From: Arthrinium phaeospermum
Lineage: Eukaryota > Ascomycota > Sordariomycetes > Amphisphaeriales > Apiosporaceae
Assembly: GCA_006503535.1 (NCBI GenBank)
Contig: QYRS01000009.1
Coordinates: forward strand, 1,922,001-1,986,000
Reading direction: 5' to 3'
Length of the DNA: 64,000 nucleotides
Shown here: piece after piece, positions 24,659 through 36,550 of the stretch
How positions within the stretch are numbered: position 1 is the first letter of the stretch
Layout: each line of letters begins with the position of its first letter
Made by a program: the position numbers and the translations under genes
The notes under the pieces: model-generated
Database searches by the model: none
What the model was told of the DNA's origin: nothing
The model's input: the letters and a program-made list of their open reading frames with translations, nothing else

Positions 24659-27600
24659 GCGAGCGACGGCACGAATGCCGTGTAACCACACCTGCGTGCG
24701 CGCTATATGGCTTGGGAAAGGGTCCTGTCAACAGCCACGTGGGCAATGCAAGACTTGCGTCGTTAGCGACCTTGAAGTTACTTGCTACCGACTAACTACA
24801 AACTGTAGCCATATATCTTAGGGGCCGCGCGAGTGAGAGAAACGCGCAAGGGTAAGGGTTTTGGAGACTTTCAATGTCCTATGTTAACGCGGATGAAGTT
24901 GTGTGAACCACTGACGATTGAAGAGGGGTGCTGCCCGTGCAAACGTATTTTCAGAACGTCAGAGGCAAAGCTGTAGGCTGTAATGCAGTTGTAACCCCCA
25001 GAGCTGTGCCCACCTACCTGATTTCCCCCCCTCCTTCTTGCCAGTGAATTCAGGATATTCTGCTCCGACGACGGACGCACAACTGCGGAGGTTCCGAGCA
25101 ATAAAGTGGGATGGGTGATATCTTGTGACTTTTGCCCTCTGATCCTGAATGCGTAATCCGTTGGGTATGGCTACGTAGAGAGAGAGAGAGTCTCCTCTTC
25201 AATTGCTCGAGTCAATCAATTCGTTAGTCGGACCCGATGGCGGGGTTCGTAGAGGAGAGGGGAAAAGGGGGCATCTGTAGCTAACCTACTACACATGTAC
25301 CTAAGGCTGACGGTTAGCAAGTTTGCTTGTCCCTCTCTTTAAACATCGAACTACACACCCAACTAACGGGATCACCGCCAGGGTTTGAATTAGTGGATTT
25401 GGGAGGGGACTTGAGTCGGGTGATTCTGGTTTAGCCAAGGTATGTAATGATCTCCTCATAAGTCTGTTTTTCTGCTGGTGTCGTTATTTTAGTGCTCGCT
25501 TCTATCCGGACCACCTAAAACACACATAACCGAAGCTAAGGCGGCCGTTGCTGCGACCGCCCTGCAACCCACACACACCACTAATCCCAGGCCACAACCC
25601 CTCACCCCCATCCATCCCCATCCCATGCTGCCCTGCTGCCCTATTGCCACGCTGCCATGCTGCCATGCGGCCCATGCCTTACGTCGTCGAGCTTGACAAG
25701 TTGACACCATCTTAAGATAGGCGGGCCCGGGTTAGTGAGGTGATTTGCGGCGCCGCCCTTTACTCTACCCAAGAAACCGGGTGGCAGGCCGTTTTGTTCA
25801 GCAGAACTACTGTACCTAAGCAAGGGGAGAGACTGTGCGCGGCGTAGTCCGTCGCAGAAGAAGAAACATGCAAGACCTCCTTGGGAACAAAATACCCAGG
25901 TGAGCAACTAACCTACCTGTCCAGCCTACTGTATCTAAGTATTAGCCTATTCAATGCCTTCGCTCGTGAATCCCACGCTGCGTCCCGTCCCGCCCTGTCT
26001 CTTCAATGTCGTTTGTTTTAGATTGCTAAGGTTTTCATTGTCGGAGTCTTAGTTTTCTCCCATCCACGCCCTTGTGTTGCCGGAGCCCGCTCCGTTCTCA
26101 CGCAACGAACAACCGCTTCAGATTATGTATTAAGTACATTGGAATTGCACCAATTCACCAAGCTGCACTTTCATATACAACATGACTTGCCTGATTTGTC
26201 TGAGCGCTGATCCTTCCTTGACTTCCCCGTACATATAGTTTACGTGCACCATATCGCCGTGTTGTACTGCTGTCGCATCGAGGGGTAGGGGGTCAGGGAC
26301 AAGCCGAAAAGCTTATCCAAGATGCATCCTCCTTCTCGAAGGCATCTAGAAGCCTTCTGCATTGACTCTAGCACCAGAAAACAGGCTCGCTCAACCCGGT
26401 AAGCCAAAAGGAAAGGGGATCTCGAAGAAAAAGAACCATGTCGTTTATTGCACCCATTACTACTCACTGCCCTTCGTTTATGCACAGAATGAACCAAGGC
26501 TGCGCAACTAACCTAGGTTCGACCCGACTAGCCCACGGTTGGTAAGGTAAGGCCAGAAGTACCTCCTTTTCCTCCTGCAACTCGCTGGCACTGTCTTGTT
26601 TCCCATTACTACCTTGCTGCAGATCAATTCGACGGCAGACTAACCGACAGACCAGCCGGTTTTTTATTCTCTCTCTCTTACAATTACAGAGGAACTTGCT
26701 ACCCCCCAGCAGCCAAGGCTGGAGATGTCGATATATATCTTGCGCAAATCCCAGACTCACAAATGAGAATGGAGGGTTTCGCCCCGCTTGCTGCAAAGGG
26801 ACGCTTCGGCCCGCCGCATTCTTAAACATCAACCTCTTGATCCCCATGTGGCTGATTGACACAAATGCGTTGAGGTATTGTCTACATTGGCACTACTGTT
26901 CTAGAAAGTACACACTACCTAAGAACATTTGGCATTTCTTTTCTTCCCAAGACTACCCTAGAAGACATTCTTGTGGCTGCGAATAAGTACTGGGCTTTTT
27001 CGACTGTTCGTCCGTCGCCAGAAGTTGGAGCGGAATTGACTTTCGCCTGGTCTGTAAGCTTATGTCGCCGCAACGCTCTTGCAGAAAGGCTTGCTTCTGC
27101 CTCCCTTTCTCTCAAATGTTTTTCATTTCTCTTTGCTGCTGGCATCGACAAACCAAAACTCTAAGGCATCTTCACATGTAGGAACCCGGGGTTTGATACC
27201 CAACAGCCTCTCGTGTGGACGGAGCTGCGACGGAAAATGTAGTAAGATCAAGCGCAAAAGGATAAAGTCATACGACGGATTGGCAGAGCGCAATGGCATG
27301 CTTTCTTTCTACTGGCCGATGACAATGGTTGTCTGCGCACTTAGTGAACTGTTTTGATACTGATCGTTTCGAACCTGTCACACATGCAGCAGCACAGCCA
27401 GCTGATGAATGGCCCGACTGTTGATTCCCACGATGATCGACGACCCTGGAAAAAGAAGCATGTACGTTCTAGCCATGACGTAGCAGCTCTCTCTCGCACC
27501 TGTTCGCAGCCTGACCCAACCAACAGCACCAGCTGTCTCGCCACAGTCAGGAGAACGGGCCCTCAGCTTTGATGCATTGAAAGACATTGTCTGTGTCACC

Positions 27601-27932
27601 CATCCACAGTTCTGGTTGCCATCCTTTTCTGTCTTCCATATACTTTCCCTCCTTCTCTCGGGCATCATCCGGCAGCAGTTCATATTGAAGCGCCTGTCGC
27701 CTTTCTAATACGCCCTCACTGGCAATACTGCATCGTCAATATTCATACCACTCGCTTAATTCCTCATGCTCAATCCAATAGAGCGTCTAACTTAGTGTCT
27801 CGTCGTCCAATCATCGCTGCTATTGTACGCGCAAGAACTCGAGAAAGGAGCGGGATATCAACATCGTCAGTTCGTTCGTTTCAACCATATCGTCACGGGC
27901 ACTAGTCGTTAGTGGGAAAAACAACCCCGACC

Positions 27933-29573
27933 ATGGCCCCACACGTTCACTCGACACCTTCGACCACGGCCGAAACGATTTCTTCGTCGCCCGCTCCTCC
28001 TTCCGGCGAGAGCATACCAGACCCACCCTCCTTCATCGACGTTTCTGCATCCACGTCGCATCTCCGCCTGGACAAGCAACGTCCCAGTCCGCGCTCTCTG
28101 AAATCTGTCGATTCCGTCCCAGTCACTGGCGCCTTCCCGTTGGGCACGCTGCATCTCAACGATCCTAAAGATGATGAGGACATGGTACCGGACAGAGACA
28201 TGACTACACCTCTTACGGTCCCGGACCGCTCCCCGGAGCCTCCCCATACCTCCGCGCCGGTTTCAGAGCTTCTACGGAAGGGGGGTGTGCTCATTCTGGA
28301 CGACCTGCCAACAGGTTTCACCGTCGGTTGCGACACCATTTCGTTTGCCGCAACCGAGCATTTTTGGGGGTTCCGGGATATCCCCGCGGGCGCACATCTA
28401 GTTTGGATCGCTCCGTCGGAGACCACATCTTCGCGAAGCGCTTACTGGATCTTCACCCCGGAGAAGGGCCATCAGAGCCCCGGGCGTGTCTACGTGAAGC
28501 AATGGGACAAGTTCAATGAGGTCCTAAACGACCCCGCCAGCCATGCCGAGGAGCGGTTCCAGAAGGAACGTCTTGAGGAGGGGCTTGGCAATCTTGTGCC
28601 CTACCAGTTCAAAGGCACAAACTCGGCCGTGCCGCCGCCGGCGTTATCAAGCCACGCCGACTCGGATGCACCAGCCTTCGTGGACAATACCACGATGTGG
28701 TATCAGCTGACTTTTGCCATCACACCATCACTTCTGAATCGGCTTACCGGCGAGACAAAGGAGACATGGCCGGTGAACACGTCCGACCGCGTCACCGGAG
28801 GGACAAGTACAGTGGAGGAGGCTCGACTCTACGCAAACTCGACCTCCCAGCTTACGTTTACCTTTGGCATGGATGATTTGTTATTCGACACCAAAGCCGA
28901 GGGTGCAGAGCGCACACAGCAGGCCCTCGACCCCACAAGCTGGATCCTCTCCGAGCTCCGAAAATCAGCGCCCGAAAACGATGACGAGGGCTCAAACCCG
29001 AGAGGCCTCAATGACATGGTCGGCGAGCTCCAGTTCGCCTTCCTCACCGGCATGCACTTGGGCAACTACGCCTGCCTGGAGCAATGGTGGCACTATACGT
29101 CGCGCGTCATCTTCCGGGCGTACCGCCTCGCGGTCGAGGAGCCCCAGCTGGCCCGCGACCTGATCCAGACGGTGCACGCGCAGCTCGTCTACAACGACCG
29201 GAACCTCGAGGGCTCGATCCTGGACACGGCGCCGGGCGGGTCGGGCGGCGGCGGCGGCGCTAAGAAGCTGCAGAAGGCGCTGACGGTGTACAAGTCGCGG
29301 CTCAACGAGCAGCTGCTGGCGCTCGGCGAGGGCTGCACGCCGGCGCAGCAGGCGGTCGGGGCCGCCTTCGCGTCGCTCGAGGGCTTCCTGTGGACCTGGG
29401 ACTGGGACCTGCGAGGCGAGTACCTGCGCAGCGGGACGGTCATGCTCGAGGACGGCGAGGTCGTGCAGGCCGAGCTGTCGGACTTCGAGGACGAGGACGA
29501 GAGGGGGGACTTTGCGGCGGTCGTGGTCGATGTGGATGAGAGTGGGCGGCCGAGGGACTTTGTTTCGGTTTAA
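27933..29573 (+). CDS. AAR2: AAR2 splicing factor homologue
   Basis: A single exon encodes 546 residues. The ATG at 27933 (context CCGACCATGG) is the first in-frame ATG. Residues 1 to about 110 are a Ser/Pro/Thr-rich disordered extension. The AAR2 N-terminal domain follows, with the conserved stretch GGVLILDDLPTGFTVGCD and the aromatic cluster TEHFWGFRDIPAG. The helical C-terminal half contains the hallmark GELQFAFLTGMHLGNYACLE, EQWWHYT and the adjoining repeat-like helices. A Gly-rich loop and an acidic tail follow. In yeast and human, Aar2 binds Prp8 in cytoplasmic U5 snRNP precursors and is exchanged for Brr2 in the nucleus, so this gene should serve U5 snRNP assembly. The protein is longer than yeast Aar2 (about 355 residues), mainly because of the N-terminal extension. 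Confidence 0.93.
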   Translation: MAPHVHSTPSTTAETISSSPAPPSGESIPDPPSFIDVSASTSHLRLDKQRPSPRSLKSVDSVPVTGAFPLGTLHLNDPKDDEDMVPDRDMTTPLTVPDRSPEPPHTSAPVSELLRKGGVLILDDLPTGFTVGCDTISFAATEHFWGFRDIPAGAHLVWIAPSETTSSRSAYWIFTPEKGHQSPGRVYVKQWDKFNEVLNDPASHAEERFQKERLEEGLGNLVPYQFKGTNSAVPPPALSSHADSDAPAFVDNTTMWYQLTFAITPSLLNRLTGETKETWPVNTSDRVTGGTSTVEEARLYANSTSQLTFTFGMDDLLFDTKAEGAERTQQALDPTSWILSELRKSAPENDDEGSNPRGLNDMVGELQFAFLTGMHLGNYACLEQWWHYTSRVIFRAYRLAVEEPQLARDLIQTVHAQLVYNDRNLEGSILDTAPGGSGGGGGAKKLQKALTVYKSRLNEQLLALGEGCTPAQQAVGAAFASLEGFLWTWDWDLRGEYLRSGTVMLEDGEVVQAELSDFEDEDERGDFAAVVVDVDESGRPRDFVSV

Positions 29574-31673
29574 AGGGGGGGTATGAGGAAAGAGGGAGAA
29601 TAATGAAAACTAGGCTTGGATGGTAATGGATGGGTAGGGCATGGAACGGCGAAGGGATTCGAGAAGAGAAGGTGGTTAATCAAGCATGGCAAAGATGTCA
29701 AAGGCATGGAAATCATGACTGGGACTCTCTTCTGTTTCTTGAGAGCGTGGCGTCGGGTGGCGTTGATTGGTTCTTGCGCATATATTCTGGTATGTGGCTT
29801 GACTCGGAGTCGCTTGGTATCTAGAGGCAGAAGCACTTCAAAGGTGCTACCTTGACACTCAGGCGAGTAAGGGTCGGGGCTCGTCCAAACCTGACAGATG
29901 TACAACCTACCCCTGAAATTTGCGAACGGCTCCTATTTGAAGACTGAAAGGTCACAAGAGAGGTTGCTCGGAACTTTAGGGGAAGTGGTTAGTCGTCATC
30001 GGGGTTCCTCACTTGAGGGCTACTTACACCTCCCGCCACGGGGTGTTGCTCACAATTGGGGGTGCACCCGGGCATTCTCTAACTCATGGGTGTCCATTCA
30101 CAGTACGCAACATGTTGCCAGCCTTTTCACATTGTCCGAGATTGGTCTCAGTGGTGACGATACAGCCAACGATGCCAAAGACGCCAGGCTGGCCGTTGAC
30201 AGCAACCTGACCGAGGTCGTCGTCCATTCACCATCTGCCGAGGTTGACAAGTCTGATTAGAATTGACTGTCAAACGGCACGCCGGCCCGATGAGCACCTA
30301 TTCGCCCAGGCCTAGCTGTCCACAACAACTGAGCATATATGGAAATAAGGCTTTGGAAAGCCAATTGCTTTTACCCATCTCTCCCGCTCTTGAAACGGCG
30401 AAGAGTGAAAGCGACTTCCCATATGCCACAGACCTTATGTTGGCCATGCGAACACAATTCTAAAGCAGTCCTTCACTCGACTTACACCTCCCTAGTTGCG
30501 TGGAAGATCAGGGGCACCAAAAGCAGATAAATGGCCCAGACAGTCGGTCACTGGGCCCTTGCCCCCTATCCCAGGGCAATATGTTCCACGGGCCAGCATC
30601 CAAGATCCCCTAGATACCTAACAAACAAACAGCTATAACCCTGTTGGCGAAAGCGCTGCTTTCGGCGGGGTTGACATTATGCCAATAACACATGATGGTG
30701 CTGTACTGTACATATCAGAGATCAAGAATCTAGTGGAAGACAGTTGCACTCGAGCTTTTAAGGGGTTATATTGCCATAATAGATGAGGACTTTTGGACCG
30801 GAGAAATGCTCGCTCACTCTGCCCTGTGGGAGGCCGGGGAGCACGCCCACTTCCAATGTGACTCCAACCGGGACCAGATAGTAAAGAGTGTGGTATACGC
30901 ATGACATATGTTGGCAGCAGGAAGGGGGTAGGAGCATGAAGTTGCGGATGGCATCACGGGAGCTGGCAAGCCGTGCATAATGCAATTCGATGCATTCCAA
31001 ACATACCAGCAAGCGAAATTCCGTCGATATCTCCATTCCCCTGGATACGGAATAGGTGGCATCACGCTCTTCGTTCAGTAGACGTAGGCTCCGGCAAGAC
31101 AGTCACGAGGATGGAAGTGAAAGGTCCCCCAGATACTCATTATACCTAGTAACATACATCCCGTGCTTCTGGGAGGTCGACTACACAAAGTCAAAGATTG
31201 TACCCACTGATCCTGGCATTGCGTAGTTATCCTGACACTGCCATGGCCGTATTTAACTCGGGACGCGATGCTTGTCACGCATGTCGTCAGGCAGCCAGAT
31301 GTTCCTCTTCAGTCCCATCAGCTAGAACATGCACGGTTGAGAAGATATCCAATGATCGAAATTTCTTTCATTCGCCTAGTCCCTTACAACCCAGGCAGGA
31401 AGAAATAGCTGCCGTGAAAATGCATTGATGATTGAGAGGGCTCGTTTGTACCCTCCCGTGAAAGGATCCTCTTTTGTGACTCCATCAGAACCGATATATC
31501 CGTGCCGATTCCTGCTAAAAAGTCGATAGATGCCATTCGTGCGTGCCTTCGTCACATTTACCGACCGGCAAAGCTGGCCTCCGACTTTTGGGATGACCAA
31601 CTTTGCCAGGTGGCCAGCCAACCATCCCCACACAGCATCCCCAGCACCAAAACCGCCAAACCCATAAAAGCGT
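29574..31673. other. Intergenic between convergent AAR2 and RPS16
   Basis: These 2.1 kb should contain the 3' UTRs of AAR2 (+) and RPS16 (-). No further gene, structural RNA or transposon was recognised. Confidence 0.5.
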
Positions 31674-32515
31674 TTAACGGTAAGACTTCTGGTAGCGCGC
31701 GCGGGCACCGGGACCGCCGAACTTCTTGGGCTCCATGCGACGGTTGTCGGCAACCAGGAGGGTACGGTCGAACTGGACGAGAGCAGACTTCAGGGCGTTC
31801 TTGCTGTGCTCGTCAACGAACTTCTGGTAGTAGCTGACGATGGCCTTGGCGATAGCCTGGCGGATGGCGTAAACCTGAGAAGTGCTGTATCGGAGTTAGT
31901 CCCGTGTTCTTTTGGGCTCCAGGCATCAAGCCAATTGCAATTCGCGATGCTGAACCGTTCGTCGGGGAAGAGGTGCACTTACTGGCCACCACCGGAAACG
32001 CGGACGCGGATATCGACGTTGGCGAACTTGTCAAGGCCGAGGATCAGGAGAGGCTCGTAGACCTGGAGAAATTATGTGTTAATTCGCGACCACAATCGAT
32101 CTTGGCATTAGGATGACGGCTTACCTTGAAACGGAGAACCTCAGGCTGGACCAGGCTGAGGGGCTTGCCGTTGACCTTGATCAGGCCAGCGCCGGACTAT
32201 TCCAAAATTTCCGTCAGCATTTCTGTACATCCCACTTTGGCCATTTTCGTTCCTCGCTCTCTGCCCGGATCGATCCCACAATTCGCGAATTTTTGACATG
32301 AATAATTTTGACGTTCTCGGTCACGGCGTATCGTCGCGCTCCAGCTCGACTCGGGCTCTGAGGAGGAATGTTGGGATTTTATTCACTAACCTTGCAGTGC
32401 GCACTGGAAAGTTGTGGGTTAGCTTGAATGCATTCAGACTTGGGGACGGGAGTACCAACACTGCGGTCGCGGTCTTCTTCTTGCCGAAGCACTGAACGCT
32501 CTGGGAGGTCGACAT
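31674..32515 (-). CDS. RPS16: 40S ribosomal protein S16 (uS9)
   Basis: There are five exons: 32515-32460, 32403-32391, 32196-32125, 32062-31983 and 31884-31674, giving 143 residues, exactly the family length. The second exon is only 13 nt and encodes the end of TAVAHCK. The start [19 protein letters not shown] is the conserved uS9 N-terminus. The centre carries [13 protein letters not shown] and [10 protein letters not shown], followed by [17 protein letters not shown]. The C-terminal KSYR is the tail that contacts P-site tRNA in the ribosome. Introns are 56, 194, 62 and 98 nt. The gene is divergent from SNF8. All residues expected of a functional copy appear to be present. It is a component of the cytoplasmic small subunit. 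Confidence 0.97.
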
Positions 32516-33209
32516 GATTGCGGATTGATGTGGTGCTGTGGAATGTCGATCGAGAAATGAAGGGATTCGCAGCGGGTATAGGCGTGGGCGTGAGCGGTCT
32601 CGATTTTCGGCAAGTTAAGCTTGAGAGCGGGCGAAGTTACAAGACTGGGATTTTTTTTCGTGTGCCCTAAGGCTAGAAAGACTTGGCAGGCTGCTGTGCC
32701 ACAGCGTGAGGGTCAAGATTCTGTGATTCTGTGGCTGAAGGAAAAGATTAGATAAGAAGGGTCCGGTCAAGTGGGGCGCAAAGGTGCCAAGGCTCCGGAG
32801 GCTATCTGACCTACCCACTTTCGTCTTTCGTGGGGTACAGCTGCACTCCCCTACCATCATTCAATGTCCGTCCAGGCATATCGTCAATCTCCCCTTACCT
32901 AAGACGTGAGATGCTTCATTCATGAACGTTCATGAAGTGAGATTTCTATCTGCAGGGCAAATTGACCTACTCATGAACGCTTATCACATGGCGAAGAGAT
33001 TCTAACAGCAAACGGTAGTGTAAGCAATCCAGAGCGGAACGACTTGACATACCAAACACCCAAGACGGTACTGGGGGGCTTGCATAAGTACCTACATAGC
33101 TGCCTGTGCCCTCGAAGGTCGCATTACATACAACCTGTCTTCTTCGCACTCCTAATACGAAAGCTCTATAGACGGCCGACTGTAGCATTTATACAGTCAC
33201 TCGGTTAAG
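32516..33209. promoter_or_regulatory. Divergent promoter region RPS16 / SNF8
   Basis: These 694 bp separate the start codons of RPS16 (-) and SNF8 (+). About 340 nt next to RPS16 lack any minus-strand ATG, as expected for its leader. The last 220 nt before SNF8 lack a plus-strand ATG. An 18-bp palindrome with a third half-site sits between the two presumed leaders. Confidence 0.6.
32919..32936. promoter_or_regulatory. Perfect 18-bp palindrome, candidate dimer binding site
   Basis: TTCATGAACGTTCATGAA reads the same on both strands. A further half-site TCATGAACG lies at 32971-32979. The position between two divergent genes suggests a binding site for a dimeric regulator; the protein is unknown. 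Confidence 0.4.
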
Positions 33210-33983
33210 ATGTCGCGCAAGGGCGTAGGTCTTGCGGCTTTTGACCGCAGCCGCCTAACCTCGGCGCAGTTTGCTTCCCACGGCAATAGTCTGCGCAGCA
33301 CCAACGCCCAAGCCTTAGAGACGCAGCTTTCCGTGTTCAAGTCGCTTCTGCAGCAGTTTGCCCAGACGCACGCGAAGGACATCCGGTCAAACCCCTCCTT
33401 CCGCGCTCAGTTTGCTCGCATGTGCGCGGCCATCGGTGTCGACCCACTTGCCTCCTCCAGTTCTGCAGGCGCCGGCAGCAGCAGCGTGTGGGCGCAGTTG
33501 CTCGGCAGGAGCGTGAACGACTTCTATTTCGAACTTGCGGTCCGCGTTGTCGAGGTCTGCGGTGCTACCAGGGGCGAGAATGGCGGCTTGATCGGCGTCA
33601 AGGAGCTGAGGGAACGCGTCATGCGTGGTCGCATGGAGGGCGCCCCTGAAGTAACCGAGGATGATGTCTTGAGAGCCGTTGGCACACTCAAGCCGCTCGG
33701 ATCCAGTTTCTCTGTCGTCAAGGTTGGCAACAAGTCGTATATTCGCTCAGTGCCCAAGGAACTCAGTACCGACCAAAGCGCCGTGCTGGAGGCGGTCCAG
33801 GTTCTTGGCTATGTGAGCGTCTCGATGCTGATGGTGAACCTACGATGGACCAGGGCTCGCTCCCAAACAGTAATCGAAGATTTACTGGGCGAGGGTATGC
33901 TCTGGGTGGATAAACAAGCTGAGGAATGGGAATATTGGAGCCCTGGGTTTATGATGTCCGCCGAAGGTGCTGGCACCGGGTAA
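33210..33983 (+). CDS. SNF8: ESCRT-II subunit SNF8/VPS22
   Basis: An intronless gene of 257 residues, in the usual 230-260 range. The N-terminal MSRKGVGLAAFDR is the highly conserved start of Vps22. An amphipathic helical segment follows (about residues 20-60), then the conserved NDFYFELAVRVVEVC that leads into two winged-helix domains (about 95-175 and 180-250). The WSPGF near the end is also typical. A Ser/Ala-rich insert at about 80-92 is species-specific. ESCRT-II consists of Vps22, Vps36 and two Vps25 copies; it acts on the endosome surface in sorting ubiquitinated membrane proteins into multivesicular bodies. In ascomycetes the complex also serves ambient-pH signalling through the Pal/Rim pathway. 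Confidence 0.95.
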   Translation: MSRKGVGLAAFDRSRLTSAQFASHGNSLRSTNAQALETQLSVFKSLLQQFAQTHAKDIRSNPSFRAQFARMCAAIGVDPLASSSSAGAGSSSVWAQLLGRSVNDFYFELAVRVVEVCGATRGENGGLIGVKELRERVMRGRMEGAPEVTEDDVLRAVGTLKPLGSSFSVVKVGNKSYIRSVPKELSTDQSAVLEAVQVLGYVSVSMLMVNLRWTRARSQTVIEDLLGEGMLWVDKQAEEWEYWSPGFMMSAEGAGTG

Positions 33984-34889
33984 AAGGGACATCAGCCCCG
34001 TCTTGGACAGACCTTACTATCCATCCATCCCCAAGTACTCGCTCAGATGCAACACTGTTGAGGTGTGTAAAATCGACCATGTCTCAAAAGAAGCTATTCG
34101 GCAATTCGAAGAGTCCATGGCCATAGTGGCTCCGAAGTCACGAATGGCGTTTGGGACATGTTTCAACGACGAAAGCAACAAGCCTCCGGCTATGCACACT
34201 TCTTCAACAATATATTTCACCTTCATACCTATGATTCTTGGTTTATGTCGCAGCTCGTCAAGTTAGCCTGGCCTCAACCGCTAAGAGGGACTGGAGAGGA
34301 CATGACGTATGACCTCGCCCCTGGCCACTTGCCTACCATGAAACCTCAACACTATACGCAATGCAAGAGATATGAATTCAGATTCTGGCGTTCAATAAGA
34401 CAACGCGCCTTGCTCCTGTGAGCACAGATGTGCCTGCATGACGTCACGCAGCCAAAGGCCAATACAGTCAGACACACTTTCCCGCTGCAAGCGTCTCGAG
34501 AGAAACGAATGCTCTTCGGTTAGCCACAGCCAGGAGAAACAATGAGATTATAGTCGAATCACGGCCACAAGCAAGTCAAGTCATGTTCCTTGCCGGTTCA
34601 AATGACGAGCTTTAGATGTGTCACTACATTATTTAGGCTATTAAACAACTATCATTAGATCTGGGCACCAAGCACTTGGTGTGAACTTTACGGTTTTCAC
34701 TTGGTCTCGATACCCAGATTAATGTTAGGCACTGCGGTGCTGGTGGCTGGCATCACATAAGTGAAATTCCAAAATTCGAAGCCACTATGAGGTTTTCCCA
34801 AGTCAGCAAATTCGTTGTCGCACTGTTATGAAGCTTTGGTGAAGGATATTCAAATGACTTAATAAATGGAATAGAAAGGGACGAATAGC
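33984..34889. other. Intergenic, convergent 3' ends
   Basis: This lies between SNF8 (+) and the secreted protein gene (-). Nothing beyond presumed 3' UTRs was recognised. Confidence 0.5.
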
Positions 34890-36550
34890 TTACTGGATGG
34901 GCTTGCAGCTTCCGCCGACCAAGCCGCAGAAGCTGATGATAGGGACTGGATCCACGGTCCCCGATACCTCGATCTTGACGCCGTCGAGATCCTTCCCGAG
35001 GTTGGCGAGGTCGCGCTTGGCACTACCCAACGGGTTCGCGCTGACGAGGAAGGTGAAGCTGCTCGTCGCATTGCCGTCCGGATACGTCAGATTCAGGCTA
35101 CCGGGAGCCACCTCGGCGTCGAGCGCGGGTTCGGTCGGGTACAGTGTCAGGTAGCCCACAGACTTCTTGTTGCCGGTCGAAGAGGAAGCCCACTGCACCA
35201 CGGCCGGGTTCCACTGCGACGAGTCCTCACGCGGCCCACCTACAGTGTTCTCCCGGAACGACTCGGCGCCAACGGTCAGGTTGGGCGAGAGCCAGGTCGT
35301 GATGTTGCGCGGGGCCAGGTCGTACGGCGGCGAAAAGGCCGAGGTCGTGTACGTATGGTGCTCCTCGCCGGTCCCCAACGGAAACACGGACAGGCTGGCC
35401 ACGGCCTCTTCGGGCACGAGGGCGTCGTGGAAGGGGGCGAGCACAGCAATGAGGGGCGCGTACTCGAAGTCGTCGGCATGCGCCATGGACCAGGTCTGCT
35501 GCAGGCCGGGCGCGTGCTCCTTGCCTGCCAGCGTCCAGATGTACAGCGAGAAGATGGCGACGTACTTGTTCATGTCGTACCCATAGGCGCGATCCCAGGG
35601 TCCCGCTAGGTTCCCGAGGTTCGCGTTGTACATCTGGCCCGCTGTCTCCCAGATCTGCCGGATCATGCGCCGGCCGTGGGCGCCCATGACCGAGTCTTCG
35701 GGCATATACTTAGCCCAGAGCGTCAGGCCGTAGAGGGACACGCCCATGTACGTCCCGCTGTTGAACTCGGACAGCGTCTGGTTCCGGTCGAACAAATCCA
35801 AAACCTCCTGCGCGTACGCCTCGCCCGCCGCCGTCATGTTGGCGTCGCCGCACTTGCGGCCCGTCCACCCGGACGCCACGGCGCGCATGATGGCCGGGTT
35901 GCTGTACGAGGGGTACAGATTGTCGTCGTCCACGCCGCCGACGCGGTAGCTGTCGCCGATGGTGGCGTTGTACAGGCTTTCCAGGATCAGCTGCTTGACG
36001 TCTCCTGACAGGAGGTCTCCGAACTCCTCGTAGATGACCATGAGGTTGGTGCCGATGAAACCTCGCCAGTTGGGGTCCCAGGAGTTGTAGATCTAGGCAA
36101 TTATAAGTCTTTTGAAAGATAGCTTGAGACCGAAAGGGAAGAAAAGCTCACCACTGGCTTGTAGTCACCATGCCCAACCGTCGGCTGCTCCGGATATACG
36201 GTGTAGTCGCCGAAAAACTGTAGGGTCTCGTTCTTCTCCTGGTCGCCGATGATGTTCTTGATGATCCTGACGGCCTGGTCGACGTCGTCGCCCCGGTTTC
36301 GCTGCAGGAGCCCTGTCGCGTACCACATTGACGACCGAGTCTCGTGTTGGCCCGCCGCCAGCGGGTAGTAGAAGTAATACAGGTAGCCGGCATCGCGGTC
36401 GTAGATCTTGTCCATGAAGCCCATGGACTCGTCCAGCAGACTCTGGGCATGGGCATGGCCTTTCAGCTCGACGGCAGAGCTCACGCCTACCACGGCCAGA
36501 AGAAGGCCGAAGAGGCAGCTCGAGATCCAGCTGGCCCGCTGGAACAACAT
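34890..36550 (-). CDS. Secreted protein of unrecognised family
   Basis: Two exons, 36550-36152 and 36092-34890, are joined in phase 0 across a 59-nt intron (GTGAGC...AG), giving 533 residues. The start MLFQRASWISSCLFGLLLAV with a cleavage region near VSSAVE is a clear signal peptide. Several NxS/T sequons (for example NET, NAT, NMT, NQT, NIT, NLT) fit an exported glycoprotein. Regularly spaced helices carry aromatic/acidic motifs such as YYFYYPLAAGQHETRSS, NSWDPNWRGFIGTN and EFNSGTYMGVSLYGLTLW. They look like an alpha/alpha-toroid, the fold of many polysaccharide lyases and six-hairpin glycosidases. The last 130 residues look beta-rich and end with a pair of Cys. I do not recognise the family and assign no activity. 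Start and splice are well supported. Confidence 0.8.

Larger units (their letters stand above)
23362..27932. other. Intergenic between Con7-type gene and AAR2
   Basis: These 4.6 kb hold the 3' UTR of the Con7-type gene and the AAR2 promoter. No gene was supported on either strand. The stretch carries a pure G run, an AG microsatellite and a degenerate CTGCC/CATG-rich patch around 25625-25680. Confidence 0.5.

Noticed and set aside
27912..27932. Upstream start for AAR2 at 27912
   Set aside because: The codon there is GTG. The first ATG in frame, at 27933, has a good context.
32197..32390. Long RPS16 intron as possible snoRNA host
   Set aside because: Ribosomal protein introns often host snoRNAs, but no RTGATGA box C was found to go with the single CTGA near its end.
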